A stretch of DNA of 53,275 bases from Candidatus Kerfeldbacteria bacterium (GCA_018500015.2 JAHBAR020000012.1:1-53275); one strand, 5' to 3'. Numbered from the stretch's first letter, positions 1 through 7,813 are shown. A program made the numbers and translations. Notes: generated from the letters alone by a model not told the origin.

Positions 1-38
1 CTGCGCGCACCTAGGGAACCCACACAGGTGTCACCCGC
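1..38. repeat. R3 intergenic repeat, partial copy cut by window edge
   Basis: The stretch CTAGGGAACCCACA followed by a GGTG...CCCG ending matches the right half of the element between gyrA and tpiA (about 6171-6209), including a preceding CTGCGC. Only the right part is inside the window, so its left arm and what it separates cannot be seen. Confidence 0.6.
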
Positions 39-60
39 TGTGCGGCGACTATCCAAGCAT

Positions 61-119
61 GTCATTGCGAGGAGACACGTCACTCGCGAGTGACGTGTCG
101 ACGAAGCAATCTTGTTGTT
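61..119 (+). repeat. R1 palindromic repeat, copy 1
   Basis: This 59-nt unit begins GTCATTGCGAGGA and ends GACGAAGCAATCTTGTTGTT. Its core (73-98) is a perfect 26-nt palindrome, and ATTGC near the left end can pair with GCAAT near the right end. It is identical to the copy at 2633-2691. Related units occur at about 2571, 16058, 16097, 26722, 26777, 43841 and 47163. Confidence 0.9.
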
Positions 120-127
120 AAGGATAT

Positions 128-159
128 AAAAACAACCGCCTGATCAGGCGGTTGTTTTT
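128..159. terminator. Bidirectional rho-independent terminator
   Basis: Positions 128-143 and 144-159 form a perfect 32-nt palindrome. Its GC-rich core is AACCGCCTGA, flanked by A5 on the left and T5 on the right, so it works as an intrinsic terminator on either strand. It is the second stop signal downstream of the minus-strand gene at 257-778 and may also end whatever enters from the left. Confidence 0.85.
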
Positions 160-203
160 CTTTTTCTAGAGATGAATGTATCATCTGCAGAAAAAGCGGA
201 CAG

Positions 204-250
204 GGGCGGCGGACCAGCATGGTGTTTCACATGCATGATGTCCGCCGCCC
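204..250 (-). terminator. Terminator hairpin of the GC-rich orphan gene
   Basis: GGGCGGCGGA (204-213) pairs with TCCGCCGCCC (241-250), with an inner GCATG/CATGC stem (217-221/230-234). On the minus strand it lies 6 nt after the stop codon of the gene at 257-778 and is followed about 9 nt later by a T5 run. The position fits a dedicated terminator, although the T-run is not immediately adjacent. Confidence 0.65.
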
Positions 251-256
251 TTCTCC

Positions 257-778
257 CTACCGGCGCCTGCCGTCAGTCCTCTCGGCGCGCGGTGCCTTCG
301 AGAGTATCTGACCGGCCTCCTCAACGACGAACTCGACCAGTTGGTCGAGAGTGATTGTGGTCCCGGAGGCTACTAGCCAGTGAACGACGTTGCCGTCGCC
401 GAACTGGTGGTAGTCCTCCTTCCACTTCACGTCGACCTCGCGGCCGTCGACCTCATCGTAGAAGGCACTCTGCAGCGTGGTCGAGAACTCCGTGAACAAG
501 TCCACGTAGTTGCCCCCTTTCACCCAGAGCTCGTCGCCCTCGCTAATGTGGGCGACGAGGATGTCGGCGCGGTAGTACCGCTCCTTCTCCTCTGGAGTGC
601 CCTCCGGAGGCTGGAGCGTGCTCCAGCACCGGTTGGCTTCGGCTTCGGTCGTCGCGTCCACGATGCGGATTGTCAAGCGGCGGTTCGCGCCGCTCACGAT
701 TTCGAAGGTGCGGAGCACGCACCGGTAGTGGATGGTAAGGTCAGAGGCGGAAGGGGGAGTAAAAGAAGACTTGGCCAT
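257..778 (-). CDS. GC-rich hypothetical protein (orphan)
   Basis: This 173-residue protein is not recognised. It is soluble-looking, with no signal peptide or membrane helix, and is acidic in the middle with an Arg-rich C-terminal tail. The reading frame is judged real because a strong AAGGAGG Shine-Dalgarno lies 5 nt before the ATG and a terminator hairpin follows the stop. The gene is clearly richer in G+C than its neighbours and prefers GTC, GTG and GAG codons, unlike the A/T-ending codons nearby. That, with its isolation between repeats and terminators, suggests a recently acquired or independently evolving gene. Function unknown. Confidence 0.7.
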   Translation of the reverse strand: MAKSSFTPPSASDLTIHYRCVLRTFEIVSGANRRLTIRIVDATTEAEANRCWSTLQPPEGTPEEKERYYRADILVAHISEGDELWVKGGNYVDLFTEFSTTLQSAFYDEVDGREVDVKWKEDYHQFGDGNVVHWLVASGTTITLDQLVEFVVEEAGQILSKAPRAERTDGRRR

Positions 779-783
779 GGTGG

Positions 784-809
784 CCTCCTTAAGGGGTTTG
801 ACCCCTTAA
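784..809 (-). promoter_or_regulatory. Shine-Dalgarno with abutting 9-bp hairpin
   Basis: Reading the minus strand, a 9-bp stem with a 3-nt loop (TTAAGGGGT at 789-797 with ACCCCTTAA at 801-809) directly precedes and partly overlaps the AAGGAGG ribosome-binding site (784-790) of the orphan gene. The overlap could limit ribosome access, so it may be a translational control element. This is an inference from position only. Confidence 0.5.
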
Positions 810-958
810 TGTAGGGAATTGTCGAATTGCAGAGACGCACAATGCGCCTCTCTGGCGTTCTTTGAAAACATCAAAAAACCTCAGAAAAGCACATACTTTT
901 TTGAAAAGTATGACGAAGTAAGATAACAGAAAATGGGTGTTTTGTCAACCCAAGCTTC
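810..958. other. Intergenic region between orphan gene and truD
   Basis: No gene was recognised. The stretch holds two small inverted repeats: AGAGACGCA/TGCGCCTCT (831-851) and CATACTTTT/AAAAGTATG (892-912). No clear promoter for the minus-strand orphan gene could be picked. Confidence 0.5.
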
Positions 959-1093
959 GCCCTGCACCCCTGCAGGAAAACGGTGTCGGCGCTCTCCGAG
1001 CTGCGCGCCGCACCTCTTGCTCACTGGCGTGGCCGCTTTCAGCGGACCAAGCCCACGCCAAGTTCCGCAGGTTTCCTGACAGAGGCACAGGGC
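959..1093 (+). repeat. R2 structured repeat, copy 1
   Basis: This is one of three copies (others 12233-12369 on the minus strand and 43658-43797). Conserved blocks are CAGGAAAACGGTGTC, GCACCTCTTGCTCA, ACCAAG and CCGCAGGTTTCCTGA. Between them lie stems that keep pairing while the bases change: an outer GCCCTG/CAGGGC, stem 1 GGTG-t-CGGCGC with GCGCCG-CACC, and stem 2 GGCGTGG/CCACGCC with inner CCGCT/AGCGG. It lies just upstream of the truD promoter. Confidence 0.85.
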
Positions 1094-1155
1094 TGCGCTG
1101 TGACAAAAGGACGGGAGAGGGTAGAAGAGAAATAGCCGCATACGTAAATTCCCTG

Positions 1156-1167
1156 TATCATTCTCCC
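1156..1167 (+). promoter_or_regulatory. truD -10 box, leaderless-type
   Basis: TATCAT (1156-1161) is followed by 6 nt and then the truD ATG at 1168, so transcription should begin at or very near the start codon. No good -35 is seen. There is no Shine-Dalgarno, which fits a leaderless message. Confidence 0.55.
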
Positions 1168-2562
1168 ATGGACATGGAACAGCGCGCATGGGAGGTTGAA
1201 GCGCAATCGCTTGCAGCTCTTCCAAGCGACGCGCGGAAACAAAAACAACAGAGCAACTCTGCGCGTCACATTGGCATTGATATTTTTTCTCATGCACGCC
1301 CTCGCGGTGTGTTGAAGTATGTGCCGACAGATTTTGTAGTGGAAGAAGAAAGTATCGACGGCGACATTGTGCGCATCGATGAGCCTGTGAGTTTTGAGGA
1401 GACGGCATATGGCCAACACATCGCGGCGCGTTTAACAAAATGCGGAATGTATTCAACGCTTCAGGCATCGCTGGAACTTTCTCATGCGCTGAATATTCCA
1501 CTCGAGAATATTCATTACGCGGGAGTGAAAGACGGGCAGGCGACCACAGCACAACGACTTGTGATTGAAGGTGTGCAACTTGAAGCGCTCCAACAATTTC
1601 GCGACCCACGTTTTGTCATTGAATCTCTTCATCGCACTTCAGAAATTATTCGCCTTGGAGAACTTTCCGGCAACCACTTCTCAATTTTGGTGCGCACGAC
1701 TCAAACCATCACACAGCAATGGCTTGATCACATGATTGCGTGGATCAATCAACATGGTGTGGTGAATTTTTATGGGCCGCAACGATTTTACGAACCGCGT
1801 TTGCTTTCGCACATCTTCGGACGCCTTATTTTTCAAGGGAAATATGACGAAGCTTTGAAAGCGCTCTTTCTGATGCCTTCCCAGTTCGAGCCGCGCGCGA
1901 TTGCAAACGTGCGCAGTCGATTATCGGGTTGCTATGGTCGCTTTGATGACATGCGTCGCGTTATGAGCGCATTTCCATATTCCTTTGCTGTGGAGTTGCG
2001 CGCGCTTGATGCGATGCAATCTGGAAAAAATGCGATCGACACATTGAACGCAATTGGTGATCAAACGCACTACTGGGCACTCGCATACACGAGCTTGCTT
2101 GCCAACGAATTACTTTCCGAAATCGTGCTCAAGAAAAAACAGATGCCCGAAGAGTTGCCGCTTCTGCTCTCCACAACAAAGTGGACATGGGACACATACA
2201 AGAAGCAACTCTTCCGCGATAGCACGCAACAATACATCGACAACATCAAACCAATCGCCGCAATTCGCATGAGCAAAAGTCCGCGCGTGTCGACAGTCGT
2301 GCGCCCCGAAGGTTTGCGCGCAGTGAGCGTGCCTGAAGGCGTTGTGTTTGAATTCTCGCTTTCAAAAGGTGCGTACGCCACAACGCTCCTCTCGTACTTT
2401 TTTGACCTCGTGACTCCACCTCCGCTCATTGCCGGTATTTCGCATGAATGTGTTGATGTGAAAAAAGTTCTTGGCAGCGGCTCCCTCAAGCACATCACCT
2501 CCCACTTCCAACGCGAAATCGAGAGTGTGCAAAAGTTTCATGAACTTATTGTAGAAGAGTGA
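1168..2562 (+). CDS. truD: tRNA pseudouridine(13) synthase TruD
   Basis: TruD converts U13 of certain tRNAs to pseudouridine. The family signature AGVKDGQATTAQ is present near residues 118-129, with the catalytic aspartate at D122, and NHFSILVR and NFYGPQRF match the NxFxI and NYFGxQRF motifs. At 464 residues it is longer than the usual 340-400, with an N-terminal lead of about 45 residues before the conserved fold. The start at 1168 was chosen because upstream in-frame codons run through repeat R2, and a -10 box sits 6 nt before this ATG; ATG 1174 is an alternative. It stands alone, followed by an R1 repeat pair. Confidence 0.9.
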   Translation: MDMEQRAWEVEAQSLAALPSDARKQKQQSNSARHIGIDIFSHARPRGVLKYVPTDFVVEEESIDGDIVRIDEPVSFEETAYGQHIAARLTKCGMYSTLQASLELSHALNIPLENIHYAGVKDGQATTAQRLVIEGVQLEALQQFRDPRFVIESLHRTSEIIRLGELSGNHFSILVRTTQTITQQWLDHMIAWINQHGVVNFYGPQRFYEPRLLSHIFGRLIFQGKYDEALKALFLMPSQFEPRAIANVRSRLSGCYGRFDDMRRVMSAFPYSFAVELRALDAMQSGKNAIDTLNAIGDQTHYWALAYTSLLANELLSEIVLKKKQMPEELPLLLSTTKWTWDTYKKQLFRDSTQQYIDNIKPIAAIRMSKSPRVSTVVRPEGLRAVSVPEGVVFEFSLSKGAYATTLLSYFFDLVTPPPLIAGISHECVDVKKVLGSGSLKHITSHFQREIESVQKFHELIVEE

Positions 2563-2570
2563 ATGACATA

Positions 2571-2691
2571 AACAACAGAAGAGATTGCCACGTCGGCCTT
2601 GAGGCCTCCTCGCAATGATAAACCTTTTGCGTGTCATTGCGAGGAGACACGTCACTCGCGAGTGACGTGTCGACGAAGCAATCTTGTTGTT
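2571..2691. repeat. R1 repeat, inverted pair
   Basis: A degenerate minus-strand copy (2571-2620, starting AACAACAGAAGAGATTGCC and ending CTCGCAATGA) faces a perfect plus-strand copy (2633-2691) identical to the one at 61-119. The head-to-head layout, also seen at 16058-16145 and 26722-26818, can fold into one long hairpin. It separates truD from the next gene, and its T-rich right end appears to supply a -35 element. Confidence 0.85.
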
Positions 2692-2715
2692 TTTATTCTC
2701 ATTTTTTGTTATACT
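2687..2715 (+). promoter_or_regulatory. Promoter of the MBL-fold gene, -35 provided by R1
   Basis: TTGTTT (2687-2692), mostly the end of the R1 repeat, is 17 nt from TATACT (2710-2715). Transcription would start near 2722, leaving about 39 nt of leader before the ATG at 2761. Confidence 0.6.
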
Positions 2716-2760
2716 AAGGTTGAAATCACTCGAATTCATTATCTCTAATATTAGCCAAAT

Positions 2761-3366
2761 ATGCACATTTACTGGCACGGAATTTCTTGCGTCAAAATTC
2801 AGACAGGCGACGCTGTCTTTGTCTTCAATCCATACAGCGATTCCACAGGTCTTTCGATGCCAAAATTGAAGGCTGACGTTGTGGTGGTGAGCAACATGGA
2901 AAACGATGCGTGCAACAATATCGACCGCTTGCAAGGTGAACCATTCCGTATTACTGCGCCCGGTGAGTTTGAGGTGAAAGGGATGCACATTCGTGGTGTT
3001 GAGTATGGTGAGAATGACACGTTCTACATGCTCAAAGCTGAAGGGATGACGCTCGCTCATTTGGGCACCACAGGCATGCCGTTTTCTGATGAGCATCTGA
3101 GCTTGCTCGAAGGTGTTGATGTCGTCTTCCTTCCACTCAATTGTACTGAAGGCGTTGTGCCATCCAAGATGGTCGCAACCATCGAACCACGTGTCGTTGT
3201 TCCAATCATGTACAAAGCGGCGAAAGAAAAACTCAAGCTCCCAGAGTTCGATGCGTTTGCAAAAGATATGGGTTTGAAAAATGTGGAGCCAGAAGAAAAA
3301 TTGTTACTCAAGCTCAAAGATTTGCCACAAGAAGAAACAAGCATTCGCGTGTTAAGTGTTGCTTAA
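2761..3366 (+). CDS. Metallo-beta-lactamase-fold protein (UlaG-like), metal site lost
   Basis: This 201-residue protein follows the layout of UlaG/RomA-type metallo-beta-lactamase-fold hydrolases: an opening MHIYWHGISCVKI strand resembling the usual GHSCF start, FNPYSDSTG where DPF is usual, then APGEFEVKGMHIRG and LAHLGTTG. The HxHxDH zinc motif that should follow the KADVVVVS strand reads SNMENDACNN, so the first ligand cluster is gone, and the late PxHY-like histidine is PIMYK. It is therefore probably not a standard metal hydrolase and may bind a ligand or act structurally. It is followed 6 nt later by a small membrane protein and then gyrA, likely one transcript. Confidence 0.75.
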   Translation: MHIYWHGISCVKIQTGDAVFVFNPYSDSTGLSMPKLKADVVVVSNMENDACNNIDRLQGEPFRITAPGEFEVKGMHIRGVEYGENDTFYMLKAEGMTLAHLGTTGMPFSDEHLSLLEGVDVVFLPLNCTEGVVPSKMVATIEPRVVVPIMYKAAKEKLKLPEFDAFAKDMGLKNVEPEEKLLLKLKDLPQEETSIRVLSVA

Positions 3367-3372
3367 GAAGAT

Positions 3373-3630
3373 ATGTCGCAACGCATTTCACAGCAACCCG
3401 AGCAATCCGCAACGCCACAAGAGCGGCGCAAATTTTGGATTCTTGTTGGACTGAGTGGGGTGCTCATTGTGTTGTTCTGGGTTGCGACTCTTCCGTTGAG
3501 CAGCGACTCCAACAATGGCCCTGCGGGCCCGGCAACGTTTTTTCAAAAAATTGGTCAGCAAATTTCACTCTCAGGTCTCATCTTTAAAAAAGCAGGTGAA
3601 GTGCAAAACACTCTAAATGATCCACAATGA
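3373..3630 (+). CDS. Small single-pass membrane protein
   Basis: This 85-residue protein is not recognised. It has a polar N-terminus of about 20 residues, one hydrophobic helix (roughly [20 protein letters not shown], 21-40) and a short Ser/Gly-rich outer or periplasmic part. It begins 6 nt after the MBL-fold gene, and its end touches or overlaps the gyrA start, so the three are probably co-transcribed. Confidence 0.65.
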   Translation: MSQRISQQPEQSATPQERRKFWILVGLSGVLIVLFWVATLPLSSDSNNGPAGPATFFQKIGQQISLSGLIFKKAGEVQNTLNDPQ

Positions 3631-3631
3631 T

Positions 3632-6097
3632 ATGACAGAAGAACATCAGAACATGCAAGCAAACGTCGGGAAACTGACTGACAGAAATATTGAACACGAA
3701 ATGTCAGCATCGTACATCGATTACGCGATGTCGGTGATCGTTGGTCGTGCGCTCCCAGATGTACGCGATGGGATGAAGCCAGTGCATCGTCGTATTTTAT
3801 ACTCGATGTGGACGACAGGTTTGCGTGCTTCTGCAAAGTTCAAGAAGTCCGCAACTGTTGTCGGTGAAGTGCTCGGTAAATATCACCCGCATGGTGACAC
3901 CGCTGTATACGATTCGTTGGTTCGCATGGCGCAAGATTTCTCCATGCGTTATCCGCTCATTTGGGGACAAGGAAACTTCGGTTCCATGGACGGTGATTCT
4001 GCTGCTGCCTATCGTTACACTGAAGCAAAGCTCGCTCGCATCTCCGACGAAATTCTTTCTGACATCGACAAAGAGACGGTCGACTTTATGCCAAACTACG
4101 ACGGTGCGCACCAAGAACCAAAAGTGCTTCCAACGCGCATTCCGCAACTCTTGCTCAACGGTACCGTCGGTATCGCTGTTGGTATGGCGACTTCTGTGCC
4201 TCCACACAACCTTACCGAACTCTGCGACGCGCTCACTCATGTGATCGACAACCCAGAGGCTGACACCGAAGACCTCATGGAGTTTGTGAAAGGTCCTGAT
4301 TTTCCAACCGGCGGCATCATTTACAACGCAAAAGATATTAAGCAAACCTACGCAACAGGTCGTGGTCCGATTGTGTGTCGCGGTAAAGCAGTGATTGAAG
4401 AGACCAAGCAAGGCATGTTCCAAATCATCGTCACCGAAATTCCATACATGGTGAACAAGGCGACGTTGATTGAAAAAATTGCCGAGCTCGTGCGCGATAA
4501 AAAAATCGAAGGCATTAAAGATCTGCGCGATGAATCTGACCGCGACGGTGTGCGCATTGTAATTGAGCTCAAGAAAGGCGCGTACCCACAAAAAATGCTT
4601 AACCGTTTGTACAAGCTCACGCAGTTGCAAACCACATTCCACGTCAACATGCTTGCGCTCGTCGATGGCATTCAACCTCGCGTGCTCACACTCAAGATGG
4701 TGCTCGAAGAGTTCATCAAGCATCGTGAAGATGTGGTGAAGCGTCGCACAGTGTACGAGCTCACACGCGCAGAGGAACGTGCACATATTTTGGAAGGTTT
4801 GGTGCTCGCGCTTGAAAAGATCGACGCAATTATTCAAACGATCAAAAAGTCGAAAGACAAAAACGAAGCGCGCGAAAACTTGATGAAGAAGTTCAAGATG
4901 ACCGAGCGCCAAGCTGTGGCCATTCTCGAAATGCGCTTGCAAGCACTTGCAAACCTCGAACGTTTGCAGGTTGAAGAAGAGTTGAAAGAGAAGCACAAGC
5001 TCATTAAAGAGTTGAAAGCTCTGCTCGCTTCACGCAAGCTCATGCTTGGTGTCATCAAATCTGAAATCGAACAGATCAAAGAAAAATACGGCGATGAACG
5101 TCGCACTGAAGTGGTGAAGTCTGCTATCGGTGAATTCTCACAAGAAGATTTGATTCCAAAAGAGTCAACCGTTGTGATGATCACTACCGACGGCTACATT
5201 AAACGCTTACCACCAGACACATTCAAGAAGCAAAACCGCGGTGGCAAAGGTGTTGTTGGACTCACTACCAAAGAAGAAGATTCAGTGTCGGATATTTTTA
5301 TCACCAACACGCATGCTGACTTGATGTTCTTCACCACGCGCGGCAGATTATTCCAACTCAAAGCGTACGAAGTGCCAGCAACATCGCGCACGGCAAAAGG
5401 TCAGGCGATTGTGAATTTCTTGCAACTCTCTTCTGAAGAGCGCTTGTCCGCGGTACTTTCTGTTGAAGATCTTCCAGCATACAAATACTTTGTGATGGTC
5501 ACCAAGCAAGGTGTGATCAAAAAAACCGAGATCAAAGATTTTGCAAACGTGCGCAGCTCCGGCATCATCGCGCTCAAGATCAAACAAGGTGACGATCTCA
5601 TGTGGGTGCAGCCATCAACTGGCACCGACGACATCGTGCTTGCATCCGACAATGGCCAAGCAATTCGTTTCAAAGAAACAGACATTCGCGCAATGGGCAG
5701 AGCGGCCGCTGGTGTGCGCGGTATGAAGCTCAAAGAAGGTGGAATGATCGCTGGTATGAGTTTGGTGTCCAAAGGCGGCAATGCAAACGACCAGTTGCTC
5801 ACCATCATGGATCAAGGGTACGGCAAGCGCACCCCAGTGAAACAGTACAAGACGCAAAACCGCGGTGGCTCGGGTATCAAGATCGCCAAAGTCACGCCAA
5901 AAACAGGGCGCGTGATGGCAGCGATCGCTGTCCGCCCAGCCGATGAAGAGCGCGACATCGTGATGATCTCTGTAAATGGTCAGGTGATCCGCCTTCCACT
6001 TAAATCGATTTCCGTTCTTGGCCGCGCGACCCAAGGTGTCCGTCTGATGAAATTCAAAGATGGAGAGGATACTGTTGCTTCTGTGACATTGGTGTAA
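3632..6097 (+). CDS. gyrA: DNA gyrase subunit A
   Basis: GyrA is the breakage-reunion subunit of gyrase, which adds negative supercoils using ATP hydrolysed by GyrB. The N-terminal winged-helix/tower part includes the quinolone pocket [10 protein letters not shown] (Thr at the E. coli Ser83 position, Asp87 kept) and the catalytic Tyr in RYTE (Y129 from this start). The C-terminal beta-pinwheel carries a GyrA-box QNRGGKG near residue 534, which marks gyrase rather than ParC. About 821 residues. The ATG at 3632 lies 2 nt after the stop of the preceding gene; ATG 3617 in the same frame would overlap it by 14 nt. The stop codon lies inside the arm of the R3 terminator. Confidence 0.96.
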   Translation: MTEEHQNMQANVGKLTDRNIEHEMSASYIDYAMSVIVGRALPDVRDGMKPVHRRILYSMWTTGLRASAKFKKSATVVGEVLGKYHPHGDTAVYDSLVRMAQDFSMRYPLIWGQGNFGSMDGDSAAAYRYTEAKLARISDEILSDIDKETVDFMPNYDGAHQEPKVLPTRIPQLLLNGTVGIAVGMATSVPPHNLTELCDALTHVIDNPEADTEDLMEFVKGPDFPTGGIIYNAKDIKQTYATGRGPIVCRGKAVIEETKQGMFQIIVTEIPYMVNKATLIEKIAELVRDKKIEGIKDLRDESDRDGVRIVIELKKGAYPQKMLNRLYKLTQLQTTFHVNMLALVDGIQPRVLTLKMVLEEFIKHREDVVKRRTVYELTRAEERAHILEGLVLALEKIDAIIQTIKKSKDKNEARENLMKKFKMTERQAVAILEMRLQALANLERLQVEEELKEKHKLIKELKALLASRKLMLGVIKSEIEQIKEKYGDERRTEVVKSAIGEFSQEDLIPKESTVVMITTDGYIKRLPPDTFKKQNRGGKGVVGLTTKEEDSVSDIFITNTHADLMFFTTRGRLFQLKAYEVPATSRTAKGQAIVNFLQLSSEERLSAVLSVEDLPAYKYFVMVTKQGVIKKTEIKDFANVRSSGIIALKIKQGDDLMWVQPSTGTDDIVLASDNGQAIRFKETDIRAMGRAAAGVRGMKLKEGGMIAGMSLVSKGGNANDQLLTIMDQGYGKRTPVKQYKTQNRGGSGIKIAKVTPKTGRVMAAIAVRPADEERDIVMISVNGQVIRLPLKSISVLGRATQGVRLMKFKDGEDTVASVTLV

Positions 6098-6223
6098 ATA
6101 AAAATACGGGACTCGTCACCGATGCTTCCCTAGCCGTGCTCACAGTACATCATTGGCATGCTGATGTACTGCTGCGCTCCTGCTAGGGAACCCACATCGG
6201 TGCCGCCCGTTATTTTTATTTAC
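6094..6223. terminator. R3 nested inverted repeat, bidirectional terminator between gyrA and tpiA
   Basis: GTAAATAAAAATA (6094-6106) pairs with TATTTTTATTTAC (6211-6223); these arms contain the stop codons of gyrA and of convergent tpiA. Inside are CGGG/CCCG, CACCGATG/CATCGGTG (6117-6124/6195-6202), CCCTAG/CTAGGG (6128-6133/6183-6188) and CAGTACATCA/TGATGTACTG (6143-6152/6162-6171). The outer A/T arms make it a terminator in both directions. The core resembles the sequence at 1-38. Confidence 0.75.
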
Positions 6224-6930
6224 ACTGTTTGGATAATCGAAGCGAATTTGTGAGAGTTGAGAGAGGCTGAGCCAACAAGAAGACCGTCAACGTTGGTGAT
6301 GTGCAAAATTTCCGCAGCGTTTTTTTCGTTTGCTGAGCCGCCGTAGAGAATGCGTGCGTGTGCTCCAACTATTTTGCGTATTGCTGCGTGTGTTGTTTCA
6401 ATTTCCTCCGCGGTCGGTGTCACTCCTGTGCCGATTGCCCAGACAGGTTCATATGCGACTATCACTTTTGATGTATCGATGTTTTTTAATCCTTCCTTGA
6501 GTTGTTTTTTTACAACCGCGAGTGTCTCACCATTCTTTTTTTCTTCTGCACTTTCGCCAATGCAGTACACAGGAGTGATGCCAGCTTCAAGAGCGCGGAG
6601 CATTTTTTCATTGCAGAGTGCGTTTGTTTCATTGTGTTGCGCACGACGTTCTGAGTGTCCAACGATTGCGAACTTCACGCGCATGTCGACGAGTTGCTCA
6701 GCGGCGACATCGCCAGTGTACGCACCTTTGGAAAACGCTGACACATCTTGCGCGCCGAGCATCAACGGTTTTTCAAGTTGGCCGCGCACAACAGAGAGCA
6801 GGGGAAACGAAGGTGCGATCACAATATCCGCGTTTGAAGCTTCAACGCTCGGAAAAATCTCTTCCAAAAAAGGGACAACATCAACACTTGTCATGTTCAT
6901 CTTCCAGTTAGCGATAATGAGCTTCTTCAT
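6220..6930 (-). CDS. tpiA: Triosephosphate isomerase
   Basis: TpiA interconverts dihydroxyacetone phosphate and glyceraldehyde 3-phosphate in glycolysis. The 236-residue protein has the NWKMN start (substrate-binding Asn and Lys11 region), the catalytic His motif VGHSERR, the catalytic Glu in AYEPVWAIGTG (loop 6) and the YGGSAN phosphate-binding segment near the C-terminus. It is slightly shorter than the usual 250 residues but looks complete. It is convergent with gyrA, and both stops fall in the shared terminator. It is divergent from rpmF. Confidence 0.96.
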   Translation of the reverse strand: MKKLIIANWKMNMTSVDVVPFLEEIFPSVEASNADIVIAPSFPLLSVVRGQLEKPLMLGAQDVSAFSKGAYTGDVAAEQLVDMRVKFAIVGHSERRAQHNETNALCNEKMLRALEAGITPVYCIGESAEEKKNGETLAVVKKQLKEGLKNIDTSKVIVAYEPVWAIGTGVTPTAEEIETTHAAIRKIVGAHARILYGGSANEKNAAEILHITNVDGLLVGSASLNSHKFASIIQTV

Positions 6931-6951
6931 ACAGGGCTTGTCAAATAAGGG

Positions 6952-6991
6952 ATTATATGGTATGATAAGTACCGATTTTTATTAGTATAAC
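6952..6991. promoter_or_regulatory. Divergent -10 elements of tpiA and rpmF
   Basis: On the minus strand TATAAT (6957-6952) lies 21 nt before the tpiA ATG. On the plus strand TATAAC (6986-6991) lies 14 nt before the rpmF ATG at 7006. The -35 elements are poor, so these are moderate-confidence assignments. Confidence 0.45.
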
Positions 6992-7005
6992 ATTGATTGA
7001 GTTCT

Positions 7006-7281
7006 ATGCCAGTTCCTCCAAAAAGACACAGCAAAGGCAAAACACGCCGCCGCCGTTCACATCACGCGATTTCTCCTGTCGCTTCAACGACTTGTCCGAA
7101 ATGCGGATCAGCAATTAAGCCGCACTATGCGTGCCCATCATGCGGGTACTATCGTGGTCGCGATGTCATGAAAAAAGCTGCAAAGGTCGAAGCAAAAGTT
7201 GTCGCAAAGAAAGCCCCTCGCGCAAAGAAGACGACAAAAAAAGCGTCAAAGAAAACAGAGACCACTTCTGAGAAGAAGTAG
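7006..7281 (+). CDS. rpmF: Large ribosomal subunit protein bL32
   Basis: bL32 is a zinc-ribbon ribosomal protein. The start MPVPPKRHSKGKTRRRRSHH is typical, followed by a four-cysteine ribbon (C30, C33, C43, C46: CPKC and CPSC). After about residue 55 it carries a Lys/Ala-rich tail of some 35 residues not found in most bL32, making 91 rather than about 60 residues. The start at 7006 was chosen over an in-frame TTG at 6997 because the family begins at this Met. It is followed 3 nt later by nusB. Confidence 0.93.
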   Translation: MPVPPKRHSKGKTRRRRSHHAISPVASTTCPKCGSAIKPHYACPSCGYYRGRDVMKKAAKVEAKVVAKKAPRAKKTTKKASKKTETTSEKK

Positions 7282-7284
7282 CCT

Positions 7285-7749
7285 ATGGCAAATCGCCACC
7301 TCGGCCGCACGATCGCGCTCCAAAGTTTGTTTGAATGGGATTTTCATCGTGGACAAAAGTCTATCGATGCCATCCTCGACCACCATATCGGTGTGTTCGA
7401 AGAAAAAAAATTCCACGACGGTGACTTTACGCGCGATCTTGTGCATCATGTGCTTGAGCTGCAAAGCGAGCTCGACACAATGATCACACACTACGCGCCC
7501 GATTGGCCTCTGCAAAACATTACGATTGTTGATCGCAATGCACTGCGCATTGGTCTCTATGAACTTCGCGTCGACACTGCAATCCCACCGAAAGTGGCAA
7601 TCAACGAAGCGATCGAACTTGCCAAAACATTTGGCGGCGAAGCATCAGGAAAATTTGTGAATGGCGTTCTGGGCTCTGTCTATCGTGACATGGAGAAAGA
7701 ACATCATCCCAAACTTTCCGCCCCAACCCCAACTCCCACTACTAATTAA
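7285..7749 (+). CDS. nusB: Transcription antitermination protein NusB
   Basis: NusB joins NusE (S10) on boxA RNA to keep RNA polymerase processive on rRNA operons. The 154-residue all-helical protein shows the family landmarks: an N-terminal [13 protein letters not shown] helix, then [20 protein letters not shown] and the end motif [33 protein letters not shown]. It begins 3 nt after rpmF. A short Pro/Thr tail ends the protein. A long hairpin and then rnc follow. Confidence 0.93.
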   Translation: MANRHLGRTIALQSLFEWDFHRGQKSIDAILDHHIGVFEEKKFHDGDFTRDLVHHVLELQSELDTMITHYAPDWPLQNITIVDRNALRIGLYELRVDTAIPPKVAINEAIELAKTFGGEASGKFVNGVLGSVYRDMEKEHHPKLSAPTPTPTTN

Positions 7750-7752
7750 ATA

Positions 7753-7799
7753 GATGTTGGGCGTCGCATGTGAAACCCTCACACACGACGCGCGACATC
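7753..7799 (+). ncRNA. Leader hairpin of rnc, possible RNase III self-processing site
   Basis: Arms 7753-7766 and 7786-7799 pair over 13 positions with one G-T wobble and one mismatch, then a symmetric CA/CA internal loop and TGTGA/TCACA (7769-7773/7779-7783) close a 5-nt loop. About 18 bp of nearly continuous helix ends 14 nt before the rnc ATG. In E. coli, RNase III cleaves a hairpin in its own leader to limit its synthesis; a similar role here is inferred. Confidence 0.6.
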
Positions 7800-7813
7800 C
7801 ATAAGAACTATTT

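Noticed and set aside
61-119. R1 copies considered as CRISPR repeats
   Set aside because: Copies are dispersed over 47 kb, not regularly spaced, and no cas genes are present.
380-814. Plus-strand frame opposite the GC-rich orphan gene
   Set aside because: The minus-strand frame has the strong Shine-Dalgarno and the terminator; the plus frame has neither and runs into the orphan's hairpin.
937-1167. N-terminal extension of TruD through repeat R2
   Set aside because: The extension is a translation of R2 and shares nothing with TruD; the -10 box and ATG at 1168 explain the start.
3797-4996. Long antisense open frame (399 codons) within gyrA
   Set aside because: gyrA is certain in the other direction; the antisense product is rich in His, Phe, Cys and Arg, as expected from reversing a biased codon set, and has no start signals.
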